DNA of 64,000 nucleotides from Streptomyces actuosus (GCF_016921115.1 NZ_JAFFZS010000018.1:1-64000); one strand, 5' to 3'; shown: positions 33,431 to 42,422, counted from the first letter of the stretch. Numbers and translations are program-made. Notes: a model not told the origin generated them from the sequence alone.

Positions 33431-34047
33431 GGTCGAGCCTCCGCATCCCGGCCTTCGCCGGGTTCCGTCGGCCGCCGGTCCTTGCGCCGCAGACCCGTCT
33501 GCACGGCGTGCGCGAGGATCCGGGCGGCGACTCCGGCGAGGATCAGTCCACCGGTCATCTGCAGCATCGTCAGCACCCGCCCCGTCTGGGAGAGGGCGGT
33601 GATGTCGCCGAATCCGACGGTGGCGAACGTGGTCAGCGTGTAGTAGAGGGCGTCCGTCCGGGTCAGCGGTTCGCTGAAGGTGTCCGGAGTGGAACGGTCC
33701 AGCAGGTGGTAGGCAGTGGCGAACAGGACGAGGAACAGCGCCACCGTGACCGCCAGGGCCTCGACCGCCTGCAGCCGCGGGTGGGAGGAGCGGACGATGG
33801 TCCGCACCTCCCAGACGAAGACGACGGTGACGGCGAGCAGTCCGCACACGAGCCCCGCGATGGTCCCGCCCGTGAGCCCCCCGTCCAGGGGGAGCAGGTA
33901 GTAGGCGGTGACGAGGCCGACCGTGAAGAGACCGGGCCGCGTCAGCGCCACGGCCGTCGCCAGCCGGCCGGAGCGGTCGGCCCTGTCCGGCCGGGAGCCG
34001 TCTTCCACGTGTCCGGTGCCCTCCGCACGGGATGCCGGATCGGTCAT
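33427..34047 (-). CDS. Two-pore-helix potassium channel (ion channel family)
   Basis: A 206-residue membrane protein with four helices. The selectivity filter TFATVGFGDITAL lies between the last two (LAVTVALFLVLFATAYHLL and LTMLQMTGGLILAGVAARIL). TVGFGD is the K+-type filter. Two further N-terminal helices (LFTVGLVTAYYLLP and AGLVCGLLAVTVVFVWE) precede. There is no cytoplasmic RCK or cyclic-nucleotide domain, only a short basic tail. ATG 34047 was chosen as the first good start; the frame is open for 18 more codons. The gene shares a divergent promoter region with the HdeD gene. Confidence 0.9.
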   Translation of the reverse strand: MTDPASRAEGTGHVEDGSRPDRADRSGRLATAVALTRPGLFTVGLVTAYYLLPLDGGLTGGTIAGLVCGLLAVTVVFVWEVRTIVRSSHPRLQAVEALAVTVALFLVLFATAYHLLDRSTPDTFSEPLTRTDALYYTLTTFATVGFGDITALSQTGRVLTMLQMTGGLILAGVAARILAHAVQTGLRRKDRRPTEPGEGRDAEARP

Positions 34048-34122
34048 GGCGTGGCACGTCCTCCCTCCGCGGCCGGCGGACCCTGCCCCCGTCAAGCCCA
34101 CCGCCCCCGCTCGGCGGGCGGA

Positions 34123-34139
34123 TCACCCGCCACGGGTGA
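34123..34139. promoter_or_regulatory. Palindrome between K+ channel and HdeD genes
   Basis: TCACCCG-CCA-CGGGTGA, 7-bp perfect arms, in the 192-base divergent intergenic region. A similar TCACCC/GGGTGA palindrome occurs at 35198-35214 before the SHOCT gene. Operator function is inference. Confidence 0.45.
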
Positions 34140-34239
34140 CCCGTCGCGCGGCGGCACGCGCGACGCTGACCTGACACGGGCCCGGCGGACCACCCACGGC
34201 GGTCCGGCCGGCAGACGTCCGCAGTCCGGAGGAGGAGCC

Positions 34240-34899
34240 ATGACCGTGTCCCCTGGTCCGGGACCGCGCACCGGACCCGAACCCGAGCGCGGCAGGGCGG
34301 ACGCCATCCCGGAGACAGGCCCCGAGCAGCAACTGGCCCGGCTCGGTGGCTCCTGGACCTGGCTGCTGGGTTCGGCACTGGCCACGCTGGTACCGGGCAT
34401 CATCGTGCTGGCCTGGCCGGACGAGACCCTGCACGTCCTGGCCGTGCTCATCGGGCTGTACCTGCTCGTGACGGGCGTCTTCCGGTTCGTCTCCGCCTTC
34501 GCCCGGGAGCACGGGGAGCGCGCCACGGCGGTGCTGGTCGCGGTGCTGTACGTGGTGGCCGGCGTGCTGTGCCTGCGGCACCCCCTGCAGACGATCGCGG
34601 TGCTTTCCCTGGTCGTCGGAGTCCTCTGGCTGGTGACGGGCATGCTGACCGCCTACACGGCCGTCGCCGCGAAGGACCTGCCGCACCGCGGGATCCTGAT
34701 GGGGGCCGGCTTCCTGGGCATCGTCGCCGGGATCGTGGTGCTGGCCCTGCCCGCCGAGTCCGCGTTCGCCCTGACCCGCCTGCTCGGCCTGTGGCTGGTG
34801 CTGCTCGGACTGGTGGAGCTGATCGTCGCCCTCGTCTGGCGTGCGGCACTGCGCCGCGCCGACTCCGGCTCGCTGCCGGGCGCCCCCAGGGCGGTGTGA
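34240..34899 (+). CDS. HdeD family membrane protein
   Basis: A 219-residue protein. A 30-residue acidic N-terminus is followed by six helices in three pairs (e.g. WTWLLGSALATLVPGIIVLAW, LAVLIGLYLLVTGVFRFV, ATAVLVAVLYVVAGVLCL and LTRLLGLWLVLLGLVELIV). This fits HdeD, an acid-resistance membrane protein in enterobacteria whose exact action is unclear. ATG 34240 is preceded by a strong GGAGGAG. It is transcribed away from the K+ channel gene. Confidence 0.9.
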   Translation: MTVSPGPGPRTGPEPERGRADAIPETGPEQQLARLGGSWTWLLGSALATLVPGIIVLAWPDETLHVLAVLIGLYLLVTGVFRFVSAFAREHGERATAVLVAVLYVVAGVLCLRHPLQTIAVLSLVVGVLWLVTGMLTAYTAVAAKDLPHRGILMGAGFLGIVAGIVVLALPAESAFALTRLLGLWLVLLGLVELIVALVWRAALRRADSGSLPGAPRAV

Positions 34900-35293
34900 G
34901 CCACCGACCCGGCCCGGCCCCCGCACCGCGGGCACCGCTTCCGGCGGATGCGGGTGGGGATGCGGGGCGCGGTGCTCCTGGTCGGCGCGGCCCGGTTGCC
35001 CGAGCCGGCTCCGGCCGCAGGAACCGGCGCCCGCGGACCACCACGGGCCCCGGGGCCACCGTTCCGGCGCCCTGCCGCCTACGGCCCCGCGCCGGACCGC
35101 CCACGCCGCCTGCCGCGTCGTCCCGCCCTGCCCGTGCCCCGGTTCACCGCGGTGGGACCGGCTCTCCGCCGGTGGCCGCGAAGCCGGGAGCGCGACTTCA
35201 CCCGCGCGGGGTGAAGCGTTCCGGCGCGGGGGTGCGCACCCTGAGGGCAGTCGGGACTCGCACTCGGGCACCCACCCGGGACGGAGATGCGAA
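34900..35293. other. Gap before the SHOCT gene with a palindrome
   Basis: 394 bases without a supported gene. The only structure seen is the inverted repeat CTTCACCC-GCGCG-GGGTGAAG at 35196-35216, 78 bases before the SHOCT gene start, where an operator would lie. Confidence 0.5.
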
Positions 35294-35746
35294 ATGAGCA
35301 CACAGACGTACCTCGCCTACGACTACCCCCTGCTGAGCATGTTCTGGACCATGCTCTGGTTCTTCCTGTGGATCATGTGGTTCATCCTGCTCTTCCGGAT
35401 CATCCTGGACATCTTCCGGGACGACGATCTGGGTGGCTGGGGCAAGGCCGGCTGGCTGGTCTTCGTCATCGTGCTGCCCTTCCTCGGCGTGTTCGTCTAC
35501 CTCGTCGTCCGGGGCAGGCACATGGGTAGCCGCGAGGTGGCTCACGCGCGCGCGCAGCAGGAGGAGTTCGACCGCTATATCCGTGACACGGCGAGCAGCG
35601 GCGGCGGCAGCGTCGACGAACTCGCCCGCCTGTCGGAGATGCGCAACCGCGGGGACATCTCGGAGGAGGAGTTCCGCCGTGCCAAGGATCTCGTGCTCGG
35701 CAACGCCGGTCCGGCGGCCGGGGGCGGGGCCGCGACCGGCACCTGA
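35294..35746 (+). CDS. SHOCT-domain membrane protein with PLDc_N-type N-terminus
   Basis: A 150-residue protein. Two membrane helices (MFWTMLWFFLWIMWFILLF and LVFVIVLPFLGVFVYLVV) form the PLDc_N-like part. A linker follows, then a SHOCT motif at about 105-135: VDELARLSEMRNRGDISEEE and FRRAKDLVLG. SHOCT modules are short helical hairpins often involved in oligomerisation. ATG 35294 is preceded by GGAGATGCGAA. A strong hairpin follows the gene. Confidence 0.9.
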   Translation: MSTQTYLAYDYPLLSMFWTMLWFFLWIMWFILLFRIILDIFRDDDLGGWGKAGWLVFVIVLPFLGVFVYLVVRGRHMGSREVAHARAQQEEFDRYIRDTASSGGGSVDELARLSEMRNRGDISEEEFRRAKDLVLGNAGPAAGGGAATGT

Positions 35747-35777
35747 CCGGCGGCTGGCAAGCGACGGACGGCTGCGT

Positions 35778-35819
35778 CGGCCACCTCCCGCCCAGGATCG
35801 AGTGGGCGGCAGGTGGCCG
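35778..35819. terminator. Terminator of the SHOCT gene
   Basis: Outer arms CGGCCACCT / AGGTGGCCG and inner arms CCGCCCA / TGGGCGG, separated by one C-C mismatch, form a nearly continuous 17-bp stem with loop GGATCGAG. Confidence 0.8.
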
Positions 35820-35954
35820 GACCCGCGAGAGCGGACCGCGGGAAGGGAGAACGGGGAGGACGGGAGAAGGGCAGCGCGTCCCCGGCGCGCTGTACCTGTG
35901 TTCGATCCCACGAACTTCGGGCGTGGTGGGTGCCGATCCCGCTCGATAACTGGT

Positions 35955-35967
35955 AGGAAACTTTCCT
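35955..35967. promoter_or_regulatory. Chitosanase operator palindrome (CsnR-box-like)
   Basis: AGGAAACTTTCCT, a perfect 13-bp palindrome 54 bases before the chitosanase ATG. I recall that Streptomyces chitosanase promoters carry a GAAA-N-TTTC palindrome bound by the ROK-type repressor CsnR. The sequence seen fits exactly. No csnR gene is in this window. Confidence 0.75.
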
Positions 35968-36020
35968 GTCAGTGCAGGTACGGACCAACTCCCCGCCCCC
36001 CACCCCCTGGAGTCCCCGTG

Positions 36021-36860
36021 ATGCATCAGCGCCGCACGACGTCACCGCACCCGGACGCCACACGCCGCACGACCCTCGCCCTGCTCGCGGTCGCCGCCTG
36101 CGCCCCCATGGCCGGCACGGGCCGGGCCCAGGCCGCACCGGCCTCCCCCGCGACCGGGCTCGACGACCCGGCGAAGAAGGAGATCGCCATGCAACTCGTG
36201 TCCAGCGCGGAGAACTCCTCACTCGACTGGAAGGCCCAGTACGCGTACATCGAGGACATCGGCGACGGCCGCGGCTACACCGCCGGCATCATCGGCTTCT
36301 GCTCCGGCACCGGGGACATGCTCGACCTCGTCGAGTTGTACACCGACCGGGAACCCGGCAACCCGCTCGCCGGATACCTGCCGGCGCTCCGGCGTGTCGA
36401 CGGCACCGACTCCCACCAGGGCCTCGACCCCGGCTTCCCCGTCGACTGGCGCGGGGCCGCCCGCGACCTGCACTTCCAGCGCGCCCAGAACGACGAGCGC
36501 GACCGGGTCTGCTTCGACCCCGCCGTCCGGCAGGGCAGGGCCGACGGACTGGGCGTGCTCGGCCAGTTCGCCTACTACGACGCCTTCGTCATGCACGGCG
36601 GCGGAAGCGATCGGACCGGCTTCCGCAGCATCCGCCGCCGGGCCCTGGCCCACGCCCGGACCCCGGCCGGGGGCGGCGACGAGGTGACCTACCTCGACGC
36701 CTTCCTCGACGCACGGGTGTGGGCGATGAAGCAGGAGGAGGCCCACAGCGACACCAGCCGCGTCGACACCGCACAGCGGGTCTTCCTGCGCGAGGGAAAC
36801 CTCGACCTCGATCCGCCGCTGGACTGGCGGGTGTACGGCGACAGCTACCACATCGGCTGA
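36021..36860 (+). CDS. Secreted GH46 chitosanase
   Basis: A 279-residue endo-chitosanase that hydrolyses beta-1,4 links in partially deacetylated chitosan. The signal peptide carries RRTTLALLAVAACAPMAG; the twin Arg suggests Tat export, as reported for some Streptomyces chitosanases. The catalytic general acid is Glu64 in SSAENSSLDW and the general base is Asp82 in EDIGDGRGYTAGIIGF. Their 18-residue spacing matches Glu22/Asp40 of the Streptomyces N174 enzyme. LGQFAYYDAFVMHGGG and EEAHSDTSRVDTAQRVFL are other family stretches. The ATG at 36021 follows CTGGAG; a GTG directly before it is also possible. Confidence 0.95.
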   Translation: MHQRRTTSPHPDATRRTTLALLAVAACAPMAGTGRAQAAPASPATGLDDPAKKEIAMQLVSSAENSSLDWKAQYAYIEDIGDGRGYTAGIIGFCSGTGDMLDLVELYTDREPGNPLAGYLPALRRVDGTDSHQGLDPGFPVDWRGAARDLHFQRAQNDERDRVCFDPAVRQGRADGLGVLGQFAYYDAFVMHGGGSDRTGFRSIRRRALAHARTPAGGGDEVTYLDAFLDARVWAMKQEEAHSDTSRVDTAQRVFLREGNLDLDPPLDWRVYGDSYHIG

Positions 36861-36989
36861 TCCCGCAGAGCCCGCGGCACCCCGCGTCCGTGCCCGGGCG
36901 CACCCCCGTTCGGCCGACGACACGACCCGCCGATGTCCGCTGTCGGCGCACTCGGGGCGATCCCCCCGGCGCCCCACCACATCCCCTCG

Positions 36990-37028
36990 CACGGCCGCCC
37001 ACGGTCTGTCAGGCCCTGGGCGGCCGTG
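36990..37028. terminator. Hairpin downstream of chitosanase
   Basis: 12-bp perfect arms CACGGCCGCCCA / TGGGCGGCCGTG with a 15-base loop, 129 bases after the chitosanase stop. The 329-base gap to pyc shows no gene. Confidence 0.65.
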
Positions 37029-37189
37029 TCCGCGCCGACTCGCCCGGGGCCGCATCGAACCGGACCCGCCGACGCCCGGGTGCCCGCCGTCGGCGGCCGA
37101 GCCTGCCGAAAGTGGCCCGCCTCACATGGCGTCTCGCAGGTGTCGCCGACACCATGGTGTCCGTCACCGGCAGGCTGAAGGGGTCGTAC

Positions 37190-40100
37190 ATGTTCCGCAA
37201 GGTGCTGGTCGCCAACCGCGGTGAGATCGCGATTCGCGCGTTCCGAGCCGGCTATGAGCTCGGCGCGCGAACCGTCGCCGTGTTCCCGCACGAGGACCGC
37301 AACTCGCTGCACCGGCTGAAAGCAGACGAGGCCTACGAGATCGGCCGGCCCGGACATCCCGTGCGCGCCTACCTCTCCGTCGAGGAGATCGTCCGCGCCG
37401 CCCGCCGCGCGGGCGCCGACGCGGTCTATCCCGGCTACGGATTCCTCTCCGAGAATCCGGAGCTGGCGCGGGCCTGCGAGGAGGCGGGCATCACCTTCGT
37501 CGGTCCCAGCGCGGACATCCTGGAGCTGACCGGGAACAAGGCCCGCGCGGTGGCCGCCGCCCGGGAGGCCGGCGTCCCCGTGCTCGGCTCGTCCGCACCC
37601 TCGAACGACGTGGACGAACTCGTCCGCGCCGCCGACGGCATCGGCTTCCCCGTGTTCGTGAAGGCCGTCGCGGGCGGCGGCGGGCGCGGCATGCGCCGCG
37701 TCGAGGACCCGGCCCAGCTGCGGGAGGCCGTCGAGGCCGCCTCCCGGGAGGCGGCGTCGGCTTTCGGCGACCCGACGGTCTTCCTGGAGAAGGCCGTGGT
37801 CGAGCCCCGCCACATCGAGGTGCAGATCCTCGCCGACGGGCAGGGCGATGTCATCCACCTCTTCGAGCGGGACTGCTCGGTGCAGCGCCGCCACCAGAAG
37901 GTCATCGAGCTGGCGCCCGCCCCGAACCTCGACCCGGACCTGCGCGACCGCATCTGCGCCGACGCCGTGCGCTTCGCCCGCCGGATCGGCTACCGCAACG
38001 CGGGCACCGTCGAGTTCCTGCTGGACCGCGACGGCAACCACGTCTTCATCGAGATGAACCCGCGGATCCAGGTCGAGCACACCGTCACCGAAGAGGTCAC
38101 CGACGTCGACCTCGTCCAGGCGCAACTGCGCATCGCCGCCGGCGAGACGCTCACCGACCTCGGTCTCTCCCAGGACACCGTCCGCCTGCGCGGCGCCGCA
38201 CTGCAGTGCCGCATCACCACCGAGGACCCGGCCAACGGCTTCCGCCCGGACACCGGACGCATCAGCGCCTACCGCTCGCCCGGAGGCTCCGGCATCCGCC
38301 TGGACGGCGGCACCACCCATGCCGGAACCGAGATCAGCGCCCACTTCGACTCCATGCTGGTCAAACTGACCTGCCGGGGCCGCGACTTCACCACCGCCGT
38401 CAACCGCGCCCGGCGCGCGGTCGCCGAGTTCCGCATCCGCGGTGTGGCCACCAACATCCCCTTCCTCCAGGCCGTCCTGGACGACCCGGACTTCCAGGCC
38501 GGACGGGTCACCACCTCGTTCATCGAGCAGCGCCCGCACCTCCTGACGGCCCGTCACTCCGCCGACCGGGGAACCAAGCTGCTCACCTACCTCGCCGACG
38601 TGACGGTGAACAAGCCGCACGGTGAACGCCCCGAGCTCATCGACCCGCTGACCAAGCTGCCGCCGCTGCCCGCCGGGGACGTGCCCGCGGGCTCCCGTCA
38701 GCGCCTCGCCGAACTCGGCCCGGAGCGCTTCGCCCGCTGGCTGCGCGAGTCGCCCACGATCGGCGTCACCGACACCACGTTCCGCGACGCCCACCAGTCG
38801 CTGCTCGCGACCCGGGTGCGCACCAAGGACATGCTGGCCGTCGCCCCGGTCGTCGCCCGCACCCTGCCGCAGCTGCTGTCCCTGGAGTGCTGGGGCGGCG
38901 CCACCTACGACGTCGCCCTGCGGTTCCTCGCCGAGGACCCGTGGGAACGCCTGGCCGCCCTGCGTGAGGCCGCCCCCAACATCTGCCTCCAGATGCTGCT
39001 GCGCGGACGCAACACCGTCGGCTACACCCCGTATCCGACGGAGGTCACCGACGCCTTCGTGCACGAGGCCGCCGCCACCGGCATCGACATCTTCCGCATC
39101 TTCGACGCCCTCAACGACGTCGACCAGATGCGGCCCGCCATCGAGGCCGTACGGGAGACCGGCACCGCCGTCGCCGAGGTCGCCCTGTGCTACACCTCCG
39201 ACCTGTCCGACCCGTCCGAGCAGCTCTACACCCTCGACTACTACCTGCGCCTGGCCGAGCAGATCGTCGACGCCGGCGCCCACGTGCTGGCCGTGAAGGA
39301 CATGGCCGGCCTGCTGCGCGCCCCGGCCGCCGCGACCCTGGTCTCGGCGCTGCGCCGCGAGTTCGACCTGCCGGTCCACCTGCACACGCACGACACGGCC
39401 GGCGGTCAGCTCGCCACCTACCTGGCCGCGATCCAGGCAGGCGCCGACGCGGTCGACGGCGCGGTCGCGTCGATGGCCGGCACCACCTCGCAGCCGTCGC
39501 TGTCGGCGCTCGTCGCCGCCACCGACCACTCCGCCCGGCCCACCGGCCTCGACCTGCAGGCCGTCGGCGACCTGGAGCCGTACTGGGAGAGCGTCCGCAA
39601 GGTCTACGCCCCCTTCGAGGCCGGCCTCGCCTCGCCCACCGGGCGCGTCTACCACCACGAGATCCCCGGCGGGCAGCTCTCCAACCTGCGCACCCAGGCC
39701 ATCGCGCTGGGCCTCGGCGACCGCTTCGAGGAGATCGAGGCGATGTACGCGGCCGCCGACCGCATGCTGGGCCGCCTGGTCAAGGTCACGCCGTCCTCCA
39801 AGGTGGTCGGCGACCTGGCCCTGCACCTGGTCGGCGCGGGCGTCGCACCCGAGGACTTCGAGGCGGAGCCGGGCCGCTTCGACATCCCGGACTCCGTCGT
39901 CGGCTTCCTCCGCGGCGAACTGGGCACCCCGCCCGGCGGTTGGCCCGAGCCGTTCCGCACCCGTGCGCTGCGGGGCCGACCCGAGGCGAAGCCGGTGCAG
40001 GAGCTCACCGCCGACGACCGGGAAGGGTTGGAGAAGGACCGGCGGTCGACGCTCAACCGGCTGCTGTTCCCCGCCCCCACGCGCGAGTTCGACACGCACC

Positions 40101-40564
40101 GACAGGCCTTCGGCGACACCAGCGTGCTGGACAGCAAGGACTTCTTCTTCGGGCTGCGCCCCGGAAAGGAGTACGCCGTGGATCTGGAGCCCGGCGTCCG
40201 GCTGCTGATCGAACTGCAGGCCATCGGCGAGGCCGACGAGCGCGGTATGCGGACCGTGATGTCCACCCTCAACGGCCAGCTGCGGCCCATCCAGGTCCGC
40301 GACCGCGCCGCCGCCTCCGACGTCCCGACCACCGAGAAGGCCGACCGGGCCAACCCCGACCATGTCGCCGCCCCGTTCGCCGGCGTGGTCACCCTCGCGG
40401 TCGCCGAGGGCGATCAGGTCGACGCCGGTGCCACGGTGGCCACCATCGAGGCGATGAAGATGGAGGCCGCCATCACGGCCCCCAAGGCCGGCACGGTGGC
40501 CCGGCTCGCCATCAGCCGCATCCAGCAGGTGGAGGGCGGCGACCTGCTCGTCCAGCTCGCCTGA
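37190..40564 (+). CDS. pyc: Pyruvate carboxylase
   Basis: A 1124-residue biotin enzyme that carboxylates pyruvate to oxaloacetate (anaplerosis). Biotin carboxylase domain (about 1-450): KVLVANRGEIAIRAFRA, the ATP loop KAVAGGGGRGMRRV, and FIEMNPRIQVEHTVTEEVTD. Carboxyltransferase domain (about 520-800): TDTTFRDAHQSLLATRVRT, and AVKDMAGLL with the metal-site Lys near 703, then HLHTHDTAGG. The biotin carrier domain is at the C-terminus, with biotinyl Lys in IEAMKMEAA near 1089. Length is that of the single-chain type. ATG 37190 starts exactly at the conserved MFRKVLVANRGEI. The open frame upstream, through the chitosanase region, is not part of it. Confidence 0.96.
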   Translation: MFRKVLVANRGEIAIRAFRAGYELGARTVAVFPHEDRNSLHRLKADEAYEIGRPGHPVRAYLSVEEIVRAARRAGADAVYPGYGFLSENPELARACEEAGITFVGPSADILELTGNKARAVAAAREAGVPVLGSSAPSNDVDELVRAADGIGFPVFVKAVAGGGGRGMRRVEDPAQLREAVEAASREAASAFGDPTVFLEKAVVEPRHIEVQILADGQGDVIHLFERDCSVQRRHQKVIELAPAPNLDPDLRDRICADAVRFARRIGYRNAGTVEFLLDRDGNHVFIEMNPRIQVEHTVTEEVTDVDLVQAQLRIAAGETLTDLGLSQDTVRLRGAALQCRITTEDPANGFRPDTGRISAYRSPGGSGIRLDGGTTHAGTEISAHFDSMLVKLTCRGRDFTTAVNRARRAVAEFRIRGVATNIPFLQAVLDDPDFQAGRVTTSFIEQRPHLLTARHSADRGTKLLTYLADVTVNKPHGERPELIDPLTKLPPLPAGDVPAGSRQRLAELGPERFARWLRESPTIGVTDTTFRDAHQSLLATRVRTKDMLAVAPVVARTLPQLLSLECWGGATYDVALRFLAEDPWERLAALREAAPNICLQMLLRGRNTVGYTPYPTEVTDAFVHEAAATGIDIFRIFDALNDVDQMRPAIEAVRETGTAVAEVALCYTSDLSDPSEQLYTLDYYLRLAEQIVDAGAHVLAVKDMAGLLRAPAAATLVSALRREFDLPVHLHTHDTAGGQLATYLAAIQAGADAVDGAVASMAGTTSQPSLSALVAATDHSARPTGLDLQAVGDLEPYWESVRKVYAPFEAGLASPTGRVYHHEIPGGQLSNLRTQAIALGLGDRFEEIEAMYAAADRMLGRLVKVTPSSKVVGDLALHLVGAGVAPEDFEAEPGRFDIPDSVVGFLRGELGTPPGGWPEPFRTRALRGRPEAKPVQELTADDREGLEKDRRSTLNRLLFPAPTREFDTHRQAFGDTSVLDSKDFFFGLRPGKEYAVDLEPGVRLLIELQAIGEADERGMRTVMSTLNGQLRPIQVRDRAAASDVPTTEKADRANPDHVAAPFAGVVTLAVAEGDQVDAGATVATIEAMKMEAAITAPKAGTVARLAISRIQQVEGGDLLVQLA

Positions 40565-40581
40565 GCCCGCCCCGAACCCGG

Positions 40582-40618
40582 CGCGCCGCCCGAGCCCGCT
40601 CAGGGGCCGGGCGGTGCG
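40582..40618. terminator. Terminator between pyc and CPBP gene
   Basis: 11-bp arms CGCGCCGCCCG / CGGGCGGTGCG with a single G-U pair and a 15-base loop, in the convergent gap 40565-40696. Confidence 0.65.
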
Positions 40619-40696
40619 TTCCGTTCGGTGTCGACGAGCGGAGCCGTACGGCCTGCCGCGGGGCCCGGGGCCGCGCCGGGGCCGTCGGCACCGGCC

Positions 40697-41890
40697 TCAT
40701 CTCGGAGTGTTCCCGGAACCCGGTTCCGTGCCGGGTTCCGGAAGCGGCGCGCCCCCGCCGGCGCCGGCCGTGCCCGGAGCGGGCGGCCCGTACGCCGGGA
40801 AGCCCGGGACCGCCGGCCACGGGTACGCCGGCACTGTGTGCGCCGCGGGCCCGGGGACGGCCGGGCTCGTCGCGCGCAGGCGGCGGCGCCGGGCCCACCA
40901 CAGGACGACGGCCGCGTACAACAGAACCATCGGAATGTCGACGGCCGCCCCCACCCAGTCCATGTCGGCGGCCGTCTCGTCCGACTCCAGCGCGCCCGCG
41001 ACGGCGGCGGCGATGCCCATGCCGACCAGGTTGTTGACCAGATGGAGGGCGATCCCGGCCTCCAGACCGCCCGTCCGCACCGCGAGGACACCCAGGGTGC
41101 CGCCGAACACGACCAGGTCGGCGAAGCCCCACGGGGTGCCCCATCCGTGGGCCGCCGCGAACAGCAGCGCCTGGGGGGCGACAGCGATCCACGGCGACCG
41201 GCACCAGGCACCGACCGCCTGCACCAGCCAGCCGCGGAAGACGTACTCCTCGGCAGCCGCCTGGAACGGTACGCAGAGGCAGACCACGGCCAGCCCGAGC
41301 AGGAACGCGGGCAGGCCCACCCACTGCGCCCCGCCGTCCTCCCCCGACGAACCGGGCAGCAGCACCGACACCCCGAGCGACACCACGACCAGAGGGAACG
41401 CCAGCGCGAGGCACAGGCCCAGCCAGCGCCACCGCAACCGCCCGGCCACCGACGACACCGTGCCCGCCGGTCGGCCCTGCGCCCAGCGTGCGGCCAGCAG
41501 GACCACCGGGATCGCGACGGCGATGGAGACCAGCGACAGCGCCGTGTCACCGGTGCCGCCCCATGTACGCATGCCGTCGGCGTCGGTCGGGCGGTCGAGT
41601 GCGATCCCCGCGGCCTCGGAGGCGACGACGAGCACGATCATCAGCCCGACCATCCCCAGGAGCACCGCGCCGCTTCCCACCCAGGGCCGCCACCAGCGGT
41701 GCCGCCCGGTCGACAGGGCCATCCGGTGGTACGGCAGATCGCCCACCGGGACAGGGGCGGTGGACAGTGAGCCCGGGAAGGGGCCCGGGTACGGGGTGGG
41801 CCAAGGCGCCTGCCAGGGGGCCTGCCGGGCCTCCGGGTGGGGCGGGGCCGGGGGAGGACCGAACGGCGGGCCCGGGAACGGGGAGGTCAT
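40697..41890 (-). CDS. CPBP-family intramembrane metalloprotease (CAAX/Abi type)
   Basis: A 397-residue membrane protein. A Pro-rich cytoplasmic N-terminus (about 1-65) is followed by about eight helices. The glutamic protease motifs are AAEEYVFRGWLVQA (motif 1, EExxxR), LLFAAAHGWGTPWG (motif 2, His) and ALHLVNNLVGMGI (motif 3, HxxxN). Family members act as intramembrane peptidases, some in bacteriocin self-immunity. The C-terminus is again Pro/Gly-rich. ATG 41890 follows GGGGAACGGGGAGG. It is the last gene of a minus-strand run starting at 44248, but gaps of 55 and 119 bases make co-transcription uncertain. Confidence 0.9.
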   Translation of the reverse strand: MTSPFPGPPFGPPPAPPHPEARQAPWQAPWPTPYPGPFPGSLSTAPVPVGDLPYHRMALSTGRHRWWRPWVGSGAVLLGMVGLMIVLVVASEAAGIALDRPTDADGMRTWGGTGDTALSLVSIAVAIPVVLLAARWAQGRPAGTVSSVAGRLRWRWLGLCLALAFPLVVVSLGVSVLLPGSSGEDGGAQWVGLPAFLLGLAVVCLCVPFQAAAEEYVFRGWLVQAVGAWCRSPWIAVAPQALLFAAAHGWGTPWGFADLVVFGGTLGVLAVRTGGLEAGIALHLVNNLVGMGIAAAVAGALESDETAADMDWVGAAVDIPMVLLYAAVVLWWARRRRLRATSPAVPGPAAHTVPAYPWPAVPGFPAYGPPAPGTAGAGGGAPLPEPGTEPGSGNTPR

Positions 41891-41945
41891 GACCGGAAGG
41901 ACGACGGAGCGCCGTGATCCGTTGCACGGGCCCGCAGCGTGATCG

Positions 41946-42422
41946 TCACGCGGCGCCACCACCGCCGCCCTCGACGAGCCGGGCGAGGTTGGCGAGCGCC
42001 ATCCGCATGCCCGCCTCGTTGTCGGCGGCGGGCACGGTGTCGGGAACGCCCTCGTGCACGACGAGGACGTCGGTGCCGCCGCCGTCGGCGTCCGTCAGGG
42101 TGGTCGTCATGGTCATCGCGCCGTGCAGCGCGGGATCGGGGCTGTCGAACTCGATGACCTCCACGACCTGCTCGTCCGGGACCAGCCGGGCGAACCGGCC
42201 GTGGTAGGTGTCGGTGCGGGAGACCGTCTTGCCGGTGCCGGCAGGGGTGTCGTACGTGAGCGAGACGCGGAACGTGCCCCCCTCCCGGGCGTCGAACTCG
42301 TGCACCCGGCTCGTCATCCCGGCCGGCACCCGCCAGGCCCGGACCGCCTCCGCATCGGTGAGCGCCCGGTAGACGGCCGCGCGGGAGGCGTTCACCCGGA
42401 CGGAGAGGCGCGTCGTGTACAT
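41946..42422 (-). CDS. SRPBCC / AHSA1-like protein
   Basis: A 158-residue START-like fold protein: TRLSVRVNASRAAVYRALTD, VRAWRVPAGMTSRVHEFDAR, EGGTFRVSLTY, RTDTYHGRFARLVPDEQVVE and a C-terminal helix NEAGMRMALANLARLV. This is the AHSA1/YndB type, which binds hydrophobic ligands in a deep pocket. No catalytic residues are known in general. ATG 42422 was chosen because AAGG lies 7 bases upstream; a GTG two codons earlier abuts that site. Confidence 0.87.
   Translation of the reverse strand: MYTTRLSVRVNASRAAVYRALTDAEAVRAWRVPAGMTSRVHEFDAREGGTFRVSLTYDTPAGTGKTVSRTDTYHGRFARLVPDEQVVEVIEFDSPDPALHGAMTMTTTLTDADGGGTDVLVVHEGVPDTVPAADNEAGMRMALANLARLVEGGGGGAA

Noticed and set aside
35972..37189. Upstream extension of the pyc frame through the chitosanase gene
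   Set aside because: The extension is Arg/Pro-rich, overlaps the chitosanase reading frame, and the conserved pyruvate carboxylase start lies at 37190.
36845..40363. Open frame of over 1100 codons antisense to pyc
   Set aside because: Shadow of the pyruvate carboxylase gene; low-complexity Val/Gly/Glu/Asp protein with no recognisable domain.
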